Positions 63,138 through 64,000 of a stretch of 64,000 bases of DNA are shown piece by piece. This DNA comes from Nymphaea colorata. Its lineage: Eukaryota; Streptophyta; Magnoliopsida; Nymphaeales; Nymphaeaceae. Below the pieces are notes generated by a model, which had not been told where the DNA came from, made no database searches, and saw only the letters and a list, made by a program, of their open reading frames with translations. The translations under genes and the position numbers were made by a program. Positions within the stretch are counted from its first letter, which is position 1. The number at the start of each line of letters is the position of its first letter. The stretch is taken from assembly GCF_008831285.2 (NCBI RefSeq), contig NC_045149.1:16361035-16425034 (forward strand). Direction: 5' to 3'.

Positions 63138-64000
63138 ATGGATTATGATGACAAAGAATTTGCATCTAGAAACACTCAATTAGTTGGTGAAGAGGACAGT
63201 AAATTCCCCCCTGGGTTGCGTTCATATGCACTTCCCAAGTTTGATTTAGATGAACATCTTCAAGTCCATTTAAGGTTTGACAGTTTAGGAGAAACAGGTA
63301 TATTACTTGGCATTGCAAATCAGACAGAAGAACATTGGATCGAGGACTATTCAAGAGAAGATCAAAACATCCTCGTGCTTGATCCAGTTTCTCAGGGCCT
63401 TGACTTTGGTGTCAGTGCTGAAGAATCTTGCACTATTTCAAGGAGCAACAATGTTTGGTCTGAGGCAGCTTCTTCTGAATCTGTTGAGATGCTACTGAAT
63501 TCTGTTGGGCAGGATGAAATGACCACTGATAAAGGTGACACTGCAAAAATGGATGCCCCTGATATACTTGGTAAGCTTGACCAGCAAATGAATTCTGGAT
63601 TTTGTCCCACTGGTACCTCTTCTAATGCAAGAAGTGTCTCATCGGATGATTCTACAGTTCCACTTGATAGTTGCTTGCAAAGTTTATCTTCATCTGGAAA
63701 AGATCCTGTTGACGACGTGGAAGTTATACCAGAACATCATGGTGATGTTTCTGAATGTCAAAGTCTAGGCAATCGAGATGAGATGCGAAATGACTTGCAT
63801 GAGAGTAGTGCAAGTAGACCTAGCACATTTTTGGAAAGAATCTCAACTGCAGTTGAATCTTCTCAAATGAATGAGGTGCTAGTAGATGATAAGAAGTGGC
63901 CCAGAGATGAGCTTTTGAGAGGTTTAGTTCCTCAACAAGCTGAAAACAAGTCGCAGAATGAGGGCCCGTTTGAGGGTGATTCTGTTGTAGATGATACATT
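63138..64000 (+). CDS. G2484-1-like protein, N-terminal part (runs off window)
   Basis: The open frame runs from ATG at 63138 to the window end without a stop (287 codons and counting). The N-terminus (MDYDDKEFASRNTQLVGEE, KFPPGLRSYALPKFDLD, HLRFDSLGE) and the block NNVWSEAASSESVEMLL match my recollection of plant proteins related to Arabidopsis G2484-1 (At4g17330). These are large, Ser-rich, probably nuclear proteins with an agenet-type domain further downstream. That domain is outside the window, so the assignment rests on the conserved N-terminal blocks. This first coding exon is very long, which fits the family. Molecular function is not established. Confidence 0.85.
   Translation, partial: MDYDDKEFASRNTQLVGEEDSKFPPGLRSYALPKFDLDEHLQVHLRFDSLGETGILLGIANQTEEHWIEDYSREDQNILVLDPVSQGLDFGVSAEESCTISRSNNVWSEAASSESVEMLLNSVGQDEMTTDKGDTAKMDAPDILGKLDQQMNSGFCPTGTSSNARSVSSDDSTVPLDSCLQSLSSSGKDPVDDVEVIPEHHGDVSECQSLGNRDEMRNDLHESSASRPSTFLERISTAVESSQMNEVLVDDKKWPRDELLRGLVPQQAENKSQNEGPFEGDSVVDDT

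Overview
The window is nuclear DNA from a flowering plant. Genes are split by many GT-AG introns (up to 12 exons), introns and spacers are AT-rich with plant-type microsatellites and MITE-like elements, and every recognisable protein belongs to a plant family. I saw no operons, rRNA, tRNA or CRISPR array. The lineage within angiosperms cannot be named from this sequence alone. Exon coordinates below were set by hand from splice sites, reading-frame continuity and family conservation.

Region 1 (1-18.4 kb) is a head-to-tail tandem array with a repeat unit of about 6.1-6.4 kb, present in two copies plus a third that runs into the intact parent gene. Each unit holds intron-3-like sequence of a PLAC8 gene, a block of CACTA-like subterminal motifs, a broken C-terminal piece of an LRR receptor-like kinase, a duplicated PLAC8 promoter/5' region, and (copies 1 and 2) a chimeric PLAC8 fragment. 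In that fragment the start codon is joined to the tail of former intron 2 and reads in frame into exon 3. Copy 1 differs from copy 2 mainly by single-base losses, which looks like a sequence-quality problem.

Region 2 (18.4-22.4 kb) is the intact four-exon PLAC8/cell-number-regulator gene. Region 3 (22.4-26.6 kb) is a spacer with a dispersed repeat, microsatellites, a dead copy of one exon of the DUF547 gene found 28 kb further on, and a MITE abutting it. Region 4 (26.6-36.2 kb) is a 12-exon mitochondrial phosphatidylserine decarboxylase (PSD1). Region 5 (38.3-38.8 kb, minus strand) is a 50-residue membrane microprotein with a 5'-UTR intron. Region 6 (40.3-44.8 kb) is formyltetrahydrofolate deformylase (PurU), eight exons. 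Region 7 (45.4-48.8 kb) is an exon-2-only aquaporin pseudogene lacking its NPA motif, followed by an intact TIP2-type tonoplast aquaporin. Region 8 (50.5-56.2 kb) is an 11-exon leucine-zipper/DUF547 protein. Region 9 (about 59.3 kb to the end) is the 5' end of a gene like Arabidopsis G2484-1, with a candidate 3.3-kb 5'-UTR intron; its CDS runs off the window.

The genes do not form a pathway. From memory, PurU, TIP2 and G2484-1 are also close neighbours on Arabidopsis chromosome 4 (At4g17360, At4g17340, At4g17330), and DUF547/TIP2/PurU paralogs lie together near At5g47380-47450, so the right half looks like an old conserved syntenic block. The most unusual material is the PLAC8 array with its exonised-intron ORFs, the aquaporin pair, and the transposed DUF547 exon.
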